From assembly GCF_001625215.2 (NCBI RefSeq), contig NC_030384.2:37668390-37732389 (forward strand): a stretch of 64,000 nt of DNA, read 5' to 3'. Origin of the DNA: Daucus carota subsp. sativus. Its lineage: Eukaryota; Streptophyta; Magnoliopsida; Apiales; Apiaceae. Shown here piece after piece: positions 40,952 through 52,718 of this stretch. The notes below the pieces were generated by a model, which was not told where the DNA came from, ran no database searches, and was given only the letters and a program-made list of their open reading frames with translations. How positions within the stretch are numbered: the first letter of the stretch is position 1; every line of letters starts with the position of its first letter. The translations under genes and the position numbers were made by a program.

Positions 40952-40962
40952 TTAGAATGTTA

Positions 40963-41500
40963 CTCCCTCTGTCCCTCTCATTTCTTTACGGTTACTATTT
41001 TGGGATGTTCCTCTCATTTCTTTACGTTACTATAAATAGTAAGTTTTTTCATCATTACACCCACTATCTTCCCCCACTATCTCATATTTAACAATAAAAA
41101 CTATTATTACACCCACTACTTTACTCCACTATCTCAAATCTATTACTCCCTCTGTTTTTTAATATATGACGTTTGATTTTTTGGCACACACTTTTAAGTG
41201 CTTTGACCAGATAGTTAAAAGTATTATATTTGAATTTTTCTTTTTCTGAATAAAAATATACAATCAAAATTTTAATTCACAAAAAAAATCAATCAAAAAT
41301 AATGATTTCTACTATCCGGTCAACCCACCTAAAGTTACGTGCCCAAGTCAAAAGTGTCATATAAAAAAAACAGAGGGAGTATTAAATATTGATGGGTCCC
41401 ACCACTTTACCCACTTTTCATCTAACTTTACTCATTTTTCATACATTGTCTTGGTCTCTGTGTCCCCTCCAATGTAAACAATTGAGGGGGACGGAGGGAG
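40963..41500. mobile_element. Stowaway-type MITE interrupted by a second Stowaway
   Basis: Outer ends ctccctctgtccctctcat / gggggacggagggag with TA on both sides. The interior carries ctatcttcccccactatctc and cactttacccac. It is split by the 41146-41379 element; without that insert it is about 300 bp. Confidence 0.83.
41146..41379. mobile_element. Stowaway-type MITE nested in another Stowaway
   Basis: Ends ctccctctgttttttaata / tataaaaaaaacagagggag with TA on both sides. It is closely related to the element at 35597-35816 by the shared ttttggcacacacttttaa and tatccggtcaac segments. Confidence 0.87.
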
Positions 41501-41845
41501 TAGAATTAAGCGTGACTATATTTTTAGCAAATCTAGACAATAATATTAAGAAATATTTTTTTTGAAGCAATAATATTAAGAAATGCTATTAAAATGAATC
41601 TTAAAAGTGTGTCAATGTTGAGTCCCGGTAGATTTTAATACACGTGTTTAAGTCTGGGACCTGCCTAAAACTACGTGTCTGAGTCCTAAAAATGATCCAT
41701 AAATGAGATTGGTGTGACAAGCACTTTTCATCGTAGGAATTTAGACCGCTTATCCGATCGCATATTCAAACGAATTACCGACAGCTCTTGTAATTCTAAC
41801 TTTTTGATTGAAAATTAACCGGGAACTGGTGGAGGAGGGTAACTT

Positions 41846-42964
41846 CAATAAATCTTGGCGTACATACTAATCCACTACTACCTCGCTATCTAGTTTTTAG
41901 GATAAACACGTGGCCCATTTTCTCACTAGTTTCACACACTCTTATCATTTTTTTCCTGTTTAATAGCTTTTTATTTTCAATTTCCGTCAAATTTTCACTT
42001 TCAACTTTATCTAAAAAAATTACCTATAAAATTTTAACTTTACAAAATATTTATCGACCTTAATATAATTATAATTCAATATATAATATAATTTTATAAA
42101 ATTATATTTTGTCTTTCATGATTAAATATTAAATTTATCTTGTATCATGCGTCAAAAATTATTTTTAAAATTTAATATTATTTAACTATAAAAATATATG
42201 TACGTTTCTATTAATAAAAAAAATCTGATAAATAAATTATTTAAATAGTAAAATTAGGAAAAATAACTAAAACATAATAAATTTATCATCTCATATAAAA
42301 ATATGATATATAACATCTAATTTAATATACAATAATTAAGATGATTGTTCTTCACAACATAGTTGTACAGGGAAACAAACACATAATTAGCATAGCTTCA
42401 TGATTTCCGATATTGGTTTTTAGATTTAATACACTGATTTTACATATATTAGAGATGATACTTAAAAATTAAAATTGCACCTATTTAACATGCAAAGAAA
42501 AGTCAGAGGAAATGAACAGAATGATACACATGAAACACATTAAAACATCCCTTCTTTTACTATGTAAGCAATTTATTTATCAGATTTTTTTATTAATAAA
42601 AGCGCATATATATTTTTCTAGTTAAATAATATTAAATTTTGAAAATAATTTTTGACACACGATGCAAAATAAATTTAATATTTAATCATGAAAGACAAAA
42701 TATAATTTTATATAAATTATATATTATATACTAAAATATAATTATATTACTGTCGATAAATATTTTGTCTAAGTCAAAATTTTATAGGAGAATTTTTTTT
42801 AAGTGAAGTTGAAAGTGAATGGCTGACACTAAAAATAAGAAGTTATTAAAATACAGGAAAAATGATAAAAGAATGTGAAACAAGTGAGAAAGTGGGTCAC
42901 ACGCTTATCCTAAAAACTAGGTAGTGAGTTAGTAGTGAATTAGGATGTACGCCGAGATTTGTTG
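41846..42964. mobile_element. Mutator-like foldback element with about 430-bp inverted ends
   Basis: A 9-bp direct repeat gggtaactt flanks it (41837-41845 and 42965-42973). The left inverted end is about 41846-42275 and the right about 42530-42964. Matches include ggcgtacat near both tips, cttttaggataa/cttatcctaaaaact, tatttatcgac and atttatcagattttttta. The 250-bp centre has no transposase. Total 1119 bp. Confidence 0.88.
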
Positions 42965-42973
42965 GGGTAACTT

Positions 42974-44178
42974 TTGTTACTAACAATCACCCGATTACAC
43001 CCCGTTTCTTATGAAAGTGGTCGGAAGTGCTTATGCGGGTTATAATGGGCCTGTTTGGTTACAAGAGGCAGGGGTTAAAAGTAGTTTTTTTTTTTTTTTA
43101 TATGTTTGTATAAAAAAGTTTGTGTAAAAAAGCTAGAAATACTTATAGAAAGTAATAGTTTTACTTTCATGATTTCTATTTTTTCTTTAAACTGTTTAAA
43201 AACTTATAAGTCTTAACATGTGTGAATTCGATGAAAATGTCAAATTTACAGACACGAGGTGTTTGTAACATCCTACATCTTTCCGATAAAGAGGATTCGA
43301 TATATTTATAAACACAAGTAAATAATTAATATATACCAATTTATTGACCGATATTTGATGAAATATTGTTGAGTTCCGATATGTATTAGTTATGGACTTG
43401 GATGTTGTTATCTTTCTTCTTGTAGTATATATGTAAACCTCGTTACAAGAGGCTATAATTTAGACAATACAGCGAACTAATGCACGCATCAGCATGTATA
43501 CACGAACTCGTGAATAGAAAGGTTTAAAATAGCTTTCCAAACACTAAATAAAAGAATTTCAGTTGCTTGCAGGGCCAAGAATCCAAATGTCCGTGAAAAC
43601 CATAATTAGACCTCTCCATCTCACCCTCCAAGAGAATCCATTCAAGCAAGAGTTCACAACAACTACTTTTGCTTCTCAATAATAATATATCTCCAGCCAT
43701 TCCACAGAATCAACTCTCTGTGTATCTTGTTACATTCTCAATTAATGCAATTTGTTACATGGCAGTTTATATGATGCCAGCCTGATTAATGTCGAAATCG
43801 TGCTTTCGCAAGCACAAATTCGGTAAAACGTGTGTATATAGAGACCCACAGGGCTTGGCGACACTTTTAGCTTCTATCAAAGATCTAAAATCTCGTAAAA
43901 TTATCTCCGTCCCACCTATTAGTTTACATACTGAACAGAAGGACATAGATTCAAATCATTCGATTCTTGTAGAGACATTAGTGTGCGAACATTTAAAATT
44001 TTATTAATCACAATTTCACAAATAACATTATGAAACTTGCATTATTTACTACAATAATAGTGGTGGCTCAAGCAGTCATTTGGGTTGCAACAGAAATCTG
44101 CTGATGCATAGTTTCTCCAGTTCAGACCTGAGTACCAGCCAAGAAATCGAAACATCGAGTGTCAGATCCATATAATTA
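42974..44178. other. Spacer before the membrane-protein array
   Basis: At 43048 gggcctgtttggttacaag is a common hAT-MITE start, with no partner found. A 72-codon frame at 43789-44007 has no family features. The right end holds the 3' UTR of the first array gene. Confidence 0.45.
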
Positions 44179-45192
44179 TCAGACTGCAGCTAGCTCAACA
44201 TCCTTGTCGGCCGTCAAAAGAGCAGTTAGATAACCATCTAACTGATCAGACAATGCTGTTTTCCCAGTACTATTCTCATGGTATCGACGCGATTTGCAGA
44301 CAAAGTAAATAATAGTCTGGATGACCAACGTTAAGATGTTTAAGTAGAGAACTAACCCCAGGCACAAAATTCCTAAGCCCACTCTAGGCCAAATCCCCAG
44401 AAGCTGACCGTCCACAACATATATTTCAAACACCACTTGCACGAAAAAGAGAAATAAATTGAGCTTGAACAAGATGAGCATTGTCATCAATTTCCTGCCT
44501 TTTATAACCTCAATGCTTCTTCTCATTGCTTGAATCCCATGTGTGTCTTCCAAAATCGACACAACGCTTGCAATCTGCCACACACTCATTAAGTACATTA
44601 ACCCTGTCCCGAAAGAGATCAAAAGAATGATCACCGCGATTTTACTAGCATTATTAGCCGATCCCAACAAATATCCCCATGCAAGAAGGCCTAGAGCTGT
44701 GAAACAATAGTACAATAAGAAAGTGAGCAACGCCCACCAAAAAGTGACTCTCAGCCTCTTCCACACTTTGGGAACAATAGTCCTGACTCTTCGGAAGGTG
44801 ACATCCTCTTCGCGGCCAGTGTAGATGCAGGAGATCATGAAAACCACAACAAAAGTTGATGGACAGGAGAAAGTAAGAGCAAAAGTGCGGTATGCAATGT
44901 TGAAAAGCCAAAAGGCTACTAATTCAGATGAAGCAAGATCAAAGGACTTCTTGTAATATTCTCGACCCACTCGGTTGTACTCAGTATTGTATATCCAGTA
45001 GTTGTAGCCAACAAGCCTTTCGAAGTAAAAATAGGAAAATACAATGTGAGCAAAGAGGATGAGAGACAGAGGCAACAATATTGCTAGAGTAATTTGAGTG
45101 AAAATCTTTTTCCATGAGACGATGATCTTGTAGGCTTCCGTGTATATGCCACTGAAGCCAAGGAACTGCAGAGTATCTTCCTTGACATCCAT
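44179..45192 (-). CDS. Multi-pass membrane protein, plant family of unknown function, array copy 1
   Basis: A 337-residue intronless protein. The N-terminus MDVKEDTLQFLGFSGIYTEA precedes about six hydrophobic segments (around residues 32-55, 100-125, 150-178, 183-208, 240-262, 272-300). The most conserved stretch of the five copies is WQIASVVSILEDTHGIQAM, then RRSIEVIKGRKLM, and near the end QTIIYFVCKSRRYHEN. From memory the family includes Arabidopsis At5g44860, At4g19950 and At1g31130, some labelled polyadenylate-binding protein 1-B-binding protein; no function is established. Copy 1 is among the most diverged of the five, with the tail CKSRRYHENSTGKTALSDQ and no EYERL motif. A TATA-like TATATAA lies about 40 bases upstream of the start. 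Confidence 0.82.
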   Translation of the reverse strand: MDVKEDTLQFLGFSGIYTEAYKIIVSWKKIFTQITLAILLPLSLILFAHIVFSYFYFERLVGYNYWIYNTEYNRVGREYYKKSFDLASSELVAFWLFNIAYRTFALTFSCPSTFVVVFMISCIYTGREEDVTFRRVRTIVPKVWKRLRVTFWWALLTFLLYYCFTALGLLAWGYLLGSANNASKIAVIILLISFGTGLMYLMSVWQIASVVSILEDTHGIQAMRRSIEVIKGRKLMTMLILFKLNLFLFFVQVVFEIYVVDGQLLGIWPRVGLGILCLGLVLYLNILTLVIQTIIYFVCKSRRYHENSTGKTALSDQLDGYLTALLTADKDVELAAV

Positions 45193-45937
45193 TTCAGTTT
45201 GCTGATAAATCTGGTTTCGGTTTGAAGATTATATAGGTATATGTCCATAACATTGACATCGATTGTATCGACCTATGTTTATAAAACTGATTAATCAGCG
45301 CCCTTCCACAAGACCGCGGGTATTTCTATATAAACCATGTTTTTTCTACTCTGTTCTCTTTACACTTCGGCATCTCCACATATAGTGAAAATGCGGATGC
45401 TCTTTCATTAATTGGGAGACAAAGAGCATCTTGATGTTTTAGTAACAACATTGTTCTTGATCTTGTCTTGTTCGGTTGTAATTAAGCATGCATATCTTCT
45501 TACAAATATGCATAGACATAGACTTCAGAAAGGCATCCAGCGACACAAACACAATAGTCCGAGTCACGGAGGGTCCAAGGTTCTTTAGTATACTTATGCA
45601 CAAACAAACTGTGCTATATAATTCCAATCATAACATTCTTCAGCTTTACTATCTCTCTGCCATTAAATCTACTTGGCTCAACACGTATCTGCTATTGCTA
45701 ATTAATGGTGATGATCGAATACATAATGTAACATGATCTGCAAGTAGCGACCAGAGAAGCACAATATGTAATCTAATCTAACTCATGGATAAAAGCAGAA
45801 CTTTAGATATTTATTCGGTGATTGCTTGCGATTAGTACATTATCATGTGATTAGTACATGAAATTTTCACTCAATTACACAATTTAATCACAGATCCAGC
45901 TCTTATTAAACACTATATTGATGCACAAAGCAATCTC
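45193..45937. other. Spacer between array copies 1 and 2
   Basis: Promoter of copy 1 and 3' UTR of copy 2. Overlapping short frames on opposite strands at 45439-45736 are not convincing genes. Confidence 0.45.
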
Positions 45938-46879
45938 CTAAACTTTTTCCAGCTGCACTTCATTTGTATCATCCAACAAACGCTCATACTCTCCAAGCCG
46001 CTTTGACAGAGTGGGCTTATCAATCGTTTCATTATGATGCGCCTTGCAAACAAAGTAGATAATTGTCTGAAGAACCAGACCATAAAGAATCACTGGCACA
46101 AGCACCGCTAAGCATAGCATTCCAAGAAGAACCCTCTTCCACATCTCCCAAAAGAATCCGTAGACAACGAACACATAAAACACAAACTGTATACCCCCAA
46201 AAACAAGAAGCAACTTGAAAAATATAGCCAAGGCCACCCAAAACTTCCCTTTAATCAAGTTCCTACTCTTGTTCATCGCCTTAAGCCCATACGACTCCTC
46301 CAAAACGGTCACCACACCAGCTAACTGCCACACAATCGTCAGATAGATAAAACCAATGATGTAAATGATCAAGAGCACGAAGAAAAGGATCACAGCCGAG
46401 GAGTTGTCAATGCTCAAGCAGAGGATCATGGTCACAGCCGCGACGACTGTGTACACAAAATTCAAAACATATGTGACAATGAACGTGACCATGAGGCGTT
46501 TCCACACTTGAGGCACAACGGCCATGACTCTCTTGAAAGAGATTTCGCGATTCGCGTAGATGCAAGCAATTGAATAGACCACAGCAGAAGTGGATAGGAG
46601 GGAAAATATGCAGAGGAAAGTGAAATAGGCCAGCTTGAATAAAACATAGACCGCCCAGTCAGAGGATGTGTTTCGGTTATCACGGTACCTATGGAACTCA
46701 ATTCTTTGGAACAAGATTTTCGAGATTTGGATTTGAGCTAGGAAAATGAGGCAGAGAGGGAGTATGAAAGAAAGGGTGATCTGGTTGAAGATTTTTCGAG
46801 ATGGGGCCATGATTTTGTGGCCTTCTCTGTAAATGCCGAAGACTCCAAGAAGCTTCATATCTTCTTGTGTTCTCTCCAT
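45938..46879 (-). CDS. Multi-pass membrane protein, array copy 2
   Basis: A 313-residue intronless protein, MERTQEDMKLLGVFGIYREG at the start. About six membrane segments; the shared core is WQLAGVVTVLEESYGLKAM followed by KSRNLIKGKFW, and QTIIYFVCKAHHNETIDKPT near the end, then LGEYERLLDDTNEVQLEKV. It is clearly closest to copy 3 (same DWAVYVLFKLAYFTFLC block and KIMAPxRKIFNQITL start). A TATAAATA box at about 46939-46946 (minus strand) sits some 60 bases upstream. The C-terminus is hydrophilic. Role unknown; the array context suggests diversification of one family. Confidence 0.87.
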   Translation of the reverse strand: MERTQEDMKLLGVFGIYREGHKIMAPSRKIFNQITLSFILPLCLIFLAQIQISKILFQRIEFHRYRDNRNTSSDWAVYVLFKLAYFTFLCIFSLLSTSAVVYSIACIYANREISFKRVMAVVPQVWKRLMVTFIVTYVLNFVYTVVAAVTMILCLSIDNSSAVILFFVLLIIYIIGFIYLTIVWQLAGVVTVLEESYGLKAMNKSRNLIKGKFWVALAIFFKLLLVFGGIQFVFYVFVVYGFFWEMWKRVLLGMLCLAVLVPVILYGLVLQTIIYFVCKAHHNETIDKPTLSKRLGEYERLLDDTNEVQLEKV

Positions 46880-49430
46880 TTGTGAAGCAGATCAGAGAAA
46901 TGAGAGAAGTGTAGATTGGTTTCTGCAGAGGAGGGAGTATATTTATAGAGATGGAGTCATGCAGGCTGCTGGGACTTGGGAGCATGAGCTGTTAAAGTAC
47001 ATGAGCTAGCATGAAATTCAGGTGATAATTTGATTAAAATAATGAGAACGGATGGTGTTCCGAAACGAATAAATGTAGTACTTGAGTACCATATTAGCGA
47101 GTCCAAATGGAACACATTTTAAACGGACATGCAGCTGTCGGAAAACATAGAAAATGGATCCTCGCACTAAGGATTTTTGATGTATTCATTTAGTTATGGA
47201 GTCATTAGTTTTGGAATAACCGGTAACAACAGGTTTTTAATAAAAAGCAAATGAAAAATTATTTTATAACTTTAAAAATTATTTTGCTGTCATAGATTTC
47301 ATTATCAAATCTCATCACAAACATTATTTTTTTATATTATAACTCAAAATATACAAACAGTAAAAAAAAATTATCAAACAGTTATTTGATTTTTACAAAA
47401 AAAATTTAACAATGTATTTTTACATCAACATTTTTTTATGAACGACTAAACAGTTTTTTTATAGTACTTCCAAACATACTCTATTCTAAATATAAAACAT
47501 TTTGCGTTGCGGTTCTAGCAACTTACATGCATTTCGGTTACAAGGTAGGGTGAGCAAGAACTCATATGACCGAGTCGCTGATGGAAGAATTTCCCTTGTT
47601 TTACTGAAATATGTTCTTCCACGACTATATCAGAACCTATATCGCTGGCTTGCTGATGAAATATTTGAGCTTAGGAACCGGCTCAATTAGCCTTATCAAA
47701 ACCATCTCTCTCCGAATGATGGAAGTATGATGTACGAATGATACTTATCCAAAAACGAGAGTTCACACGATGACACGAATGTGTTCGTAAAAGAGAGTTG
47801 AGCAGTTTTATTAATAATAGTTACGGTTGTGACAAAAAACAAAAAATCATAGTTAGGGCCCACGGTATTCCAATCTACTCCTATATGCGGCTATGCCTAT
47901 TATCTCTCCCTCTTGTTACTCGGTCTCTTTCGAGCATCTAATTTCTTCATAAGTCTAGAACTCATCAAAATTATAAAATTTTATAATATAAAATTAAATT
48001 ATTTTACTCACTTTTTCTATCTCATTATTTATATATTAATTCTAGTAAGGGAGAAGTAATCTGCTGAGTTGTTCGTATCTAATATCGTTTCGATATATAA
48101 ATATATAGTTTTAATTTATATTTTATTAATAGTTTCGTCGGTTCAACACTTCAACCGTGGACCAGTAGTGATACGAAGATGCCGGTTTAATTCAGAAAAT
48201 TTTGGACATGATGTTTATATAATGAGACAAGAGGCGACTCTGGAAAACTACATACTTCCGTGTAGGGTTTAGTATGCCGAGAATCGTGATCCTCGTATGT
48301 ATGTCTGGCCGTGGAGAGGACATATATTATAACATGCAGATTTATGTAGGATGGTTCGATGATTTACTCTGTAATTATAACAAATATTTTAATGACGGTG
48401 AAATTTAATTATATTTGACGCTTTTTTACAGTAAATAGATTAGTACTCTTTTTATATTCATTTAAAAAATATTCATATCCATATCCATATGATTAGAAAG
48501 ATTAAATACTCGTTTCAGTTGTTTAATAAAATTTATCTCGAAAATAACAGCATTTTATTATAATCTTGATCACTAGATACATCATCGAATATCTCTGTTT
48601 ACTATATAAAATCCTCTTCGCATATGTAAAGGGACACAAAATACATTATCGAACATTTCTATATTGTATAAATTCTCTCCGCATAAAGAACCGGGAACTT
48701 CAGTAAAAAAGTTGTATAATATTTTTATAATCCTGAATTTTTGCTCTGATATTGAAAAAAAATTAACCTTTCATATTTGTGTTAAAATCTCCCGTTGTCA
48801 AATAACCACCTTATTTCTTCTTCTTTTTTTTTTGTCAGGAATAACCACCTTATTTATATTTTTATAAAAAAATCACAAAACTTTATCATATATATACGTC
48901 TCCTCGTATATGTGTGCACCAGGTCCAAGATTCTACTGAAACCATTTTCTTTCTTTAATTAAATAGATATGAATTATGACGTGTACATCACACTCTCCCC
49001 AAATTGAGAGCTCATCTAACTCTAATTTGACACAGTTTTAAACGTATCCTATATAGTTTGATTTGATTTAATTACAGTCTCTGAGATGTTACAATATACG
49101 TTGATTGAAGATTGGTTGGTAAGATAATTATTTAAAAGTAACATATCGTCTCGATATATCATCAATAAAAAATTTAGTTTTCTTTTTAACAATAAAATAT
49201 TTAGTTGAAAAATGAATTAGTATATAAAAATGAAAATTATAGATAATTTTTTGAAAATGTCACAATCTAAACATATTTTTCTCTTATCTGTAATTATATT
49301 TTTTCCCAAAAGTTAATTATATTACTTATTATTTATTTTTAATATATCAACCCACTTTTTAGCTAAGGACGATCCTCTTACCGAGGAGACTTTTTTTTTT
49401 TGTCACAAGTATAACGAATTGTATCAGAAT
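46880..49430. other. Long spacer, no gene
   Basis: AT-rich. Several 60-70 codon frames (around 47502, 48069 and 48664) have no family features. No clear inverted repeats. Confidence 0.45.
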
Positions 49431-49434
49431 ACTA

Positions 49435-50122
49435 ATCCTCTCTAGCCTCTCTCTTGTGGTAGCCGCCTGGGGCTTCCATCGGTTTTCACCGGTGGAAAGC
49501 CCCGAATCAGTTAATTACTTTGTTTTATTCTTAGTTTTTGAATAATACTTCTTCTCGGGAAACTTAGATCCAGAGCCATCGGAGATTTCGTTGTCTCTCT
49601 TCCAAGCGGGTGAGTTGCAGTTCGATTTTTCTTGTTTTTGTGGTTCTGCTCCAAATCTATTCTCGAGGGATTCTTAGATATAAAACCATCGGAGATTTCG
49701 CTGTCTTTCTCCTCTATTTCAAGTGGGTGGACTTTCAGTCGGATTTCTCTTGTTTCTGTGGTTTCATCTAAGATTGTTTTCTCTCCCTGGTGAGAGCTTT
49801 GTTTTTCGCTTCTTAATTGTAAGCGGGGTTTGATTTGGTATGAAAGTTTGTATGGAATCGCAGTTCTGGTCGATAGCTCAAACGATAGCTCTATCGGGGC
49901 ATGATGAAGAGGGTACCAGTAATTCAACGAGAATGCATGAAGCGGGTACTTGTATTTGTACATACAATTTCTTCAAAATATCGTTTAACTGTCTCATTGT
50001 GAGATCAGGCGATTGCAATTTACTGTTTGTTCGACTCGATCATTGGTGTAGATGCCGTATGGCCTTTTATTATTAGATTAACACCTTTGTTTCAAAAAAA
50101 AAAAAAAAAAAAAAAAGCCGCT
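49435..50122 (+). mobile_element. Retroposed-looking sequence ending in a poly(A) run
   Basis: A non-AT-rich block starts near 49435 and ends in cctttgtttc followed by 23 A at about 50094-50116. The upstream ggccttttattattagatta is like the 3' end of plant non-LTR elements. Inside, gagccatcggagatttcg recurs as aaccatcggagatttcg (49576 and 49686). No endonuclease or reverse transcriptase is visible, so it would be a truncated LINE, a SINE or a processed copy. The left end and target duplication are not determined. Confidence 0.4.
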
Positions 50123-52718
50123 GCAAGGAGTTCCTTTCATTCAAGAAAGTTTACCATCTAACCCTCGGACATGCAGAGATGACCGGGGACGCTTAGACAA
50201 TAAAGCTTTAATGTTCGATAAGAAAACACCCATAAAGGTCCCGCTACCATTCTTTCTTCCAATCGCATACCTGAAAAAATACAATACAAATAAAACATAA
50301 TAAGTTCATACATACAGCAAAATGATAAAACTATCTAAAATGATGGAGGAAAAGATTTAACAAGCTCATCAAAAATTGAATATAATATAATTTTTTTTAA
50401 AAAAATAAGGAAAGTAAAATCAAAACTTATATAAACAATTCACTAAAAAAATCTACACCAAAGAGATAATGAGATCTCTTTGGTTAGATACATATTAGGA
50501 CCATCAGAAACTAACTAACAATTATGTCAATAAATATTTAAAAATATAACTAAGAAATTATAAATAAAATTTGAAAACAAAGGTAAGATATATCTAATCA
50601 AATATTCTTGGCAAACAAATTTTTCGCGATTTTAGCTGTCATCAGTATCAGCAACATAAATTTGGTATACATCAATCAAACCAATCCACCATTAATGGCG
50701 CATTAATACCTCATTAAGGCACAATAAAACAATCTTATATGCCGCCCATGAATAATGGAATTCAGGTACAATAATCCGCAACAAAATTCTATCAATTAAT
50801 TTTTTAATAAAAACACAAATTTTCAAATTAAAACACGAAGAGATGATGAAAAACAAAGATAAACAAATTTAAAAAAGTCAACTAACCATTCAAGATCACT
50901 AAAATTAAGCTCTCTAATTAATACTATTAAAATCAAATCATATCCAAAAATGGTCAAAATCAAAAATAAACAAATTTAAAAACATCAACTAACCATTCAA
51001 GATCACTAAAATTAAGCTCTCCAATTAATACTATTTAAAACAAATCATATCCAAAATTACAAAGCAAAAACTAATATCACGCAATAAAATTAGTCAATCA
51101 CGATAATCCAAAATTATAACGTGCACTAATTAAGTCACCACTCTCACCACCTCCACTGCCACTATCCAAATCACTATCCAAGAACCGCAAACAATAATCA
51201 AGAACACAAGCGAAATAGTAAGAGACGCACATGAACATGAATAAGCAGAACACATAAAATAAATAAGCAGAACACATAATATAGGATTAACAACACATAT
51301 CCAATCTACTCACATTGAAACAAAAATAGATTGAAAAAGACGAAATAGAATACAAAACAACCCAATTATACCTAATCATGAAATATGAACCACACCACAG
51401 TAATATATACAGTAAAACAATAAACAATCACATAATTATAATCATATAGATTTTTGTTTTGAAAAGATCACACCTGTTTTTTTAAATGTATTTTTGGAGA
51501 TCTGAGCCATGACAATCTTGAGCACTATGAGTCGATCAAAATTAATCCCACACATACTTGAATTTATCTCATCGGATCAATCCCGAATATCTCCAACCCA
51601 AAAGAGCATCCGTCTGCCTTGATCTCGAAAACCGCCGATACACCATTGACCATCAATTGAGTATGTTAATATAACCAAAAACATATCTTTGCAGAGATTT
51701 GATTCATAATGAAAAGAAGAAATTGTTCGCATGCAAAAAGAAAAACGAAACGCTGGGAGAAGAACTTGAAAACGTGAGCAGATCTGATAAGTTGAAAGTG
51801 GGCGGAGTCGTCAAATACTTGGAGTTGGAGAGCAGAAAGTGTTTAGGATAATCAACATGCTTCCTTGTAAAAGGAGGATCAGAAAACGTCATTAGTAGCC
51901 AGAACATGTCACGTTGGAGACACAGACACAAAACGAGGACTCTTACCCGGGAGACTTGGTGCTACAAGTAGTGGAAAGCTCAGAAGGATAGTAAAGCCGT
52001 TTATGTTTTGTATCAGTTTCCTGTCTTGCCATTTAAATTGGTTTAGAGTTTAGGTGGGTGGCTAAAAAATGAAAAAGCACTCTAATTTCTTCAAGACACA
52101 GAATTATGTTTAAAAAATGACAAAGCACTTTAATTTCTTCAAGACACGGAATTATGTTGTATGAAAACTCAGTAGTAAAGTGACGAGCACTCTAATCTCA
52201 TCAGTGCTGATTTAAAATTAAGGAGTAGCAAATACAAGTCACTAAAAAAGAAGCAGCAGAGTATTAGTAATTAGATATTGCTATACTGAGTCATGAATTC
52301 CCAATCTCCTCTCTTGTAAAACCCATGCTATCTTTGTTTAGATTCTTGGTCTCTTCATCCATACCACAAAACCTTGTTTTCTTTTAGGTTAGGCTTATTT
52401 CTGAAATTCAATCGAGTAGTACGACATATTGCAAATTATTATAATTTTTTTATGTCAATATAGAATGATTTGATTGGTGAAATTAATGTAAATGTTCTCC
52501 ATATTCTCCGACATTTTCCATATATATTAATCATGTTGTGTTTGATTAATTGATTCGGATTTTCGTGAGAAATTAATTACAGGACCGTAAACACTTTACA
52601 TGCTAAAGCAACTAACCCTTAATTTTGCACTCCATAACAACTGCAATCCACTGTATATTGTTACAACCAACCTTAATTACTACCAGCTAATAGTATCAAA
52701 GCTCTCGAAAGCCCTGAC
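50123..52718. other. Spacer, no gene recognised
   Basis: Very A-rich on the plus strand from 50280 to 51450. It contains the 107-bp duplication listed separately. At 51480-51960 base composition rises and looks like an old promoter/5' region, but I find no coding exon. Confidence 0.4.
50864..51070. repeat. Two-copy tandem duplication, 107-bp unit
   Basis: The run caactaaccattcaagatca followed by ctaaaattaagctctc and aattaatactat occurs at about 50879 and again 107 bases later with few changes. Confidence 0.8.

Noticed and set aside
43048-43090. hAT-MITE-like start gggcctgtttggttacaag
   Set aside because: No matching inverted end or target duplication found nearby, so I did not call an element.
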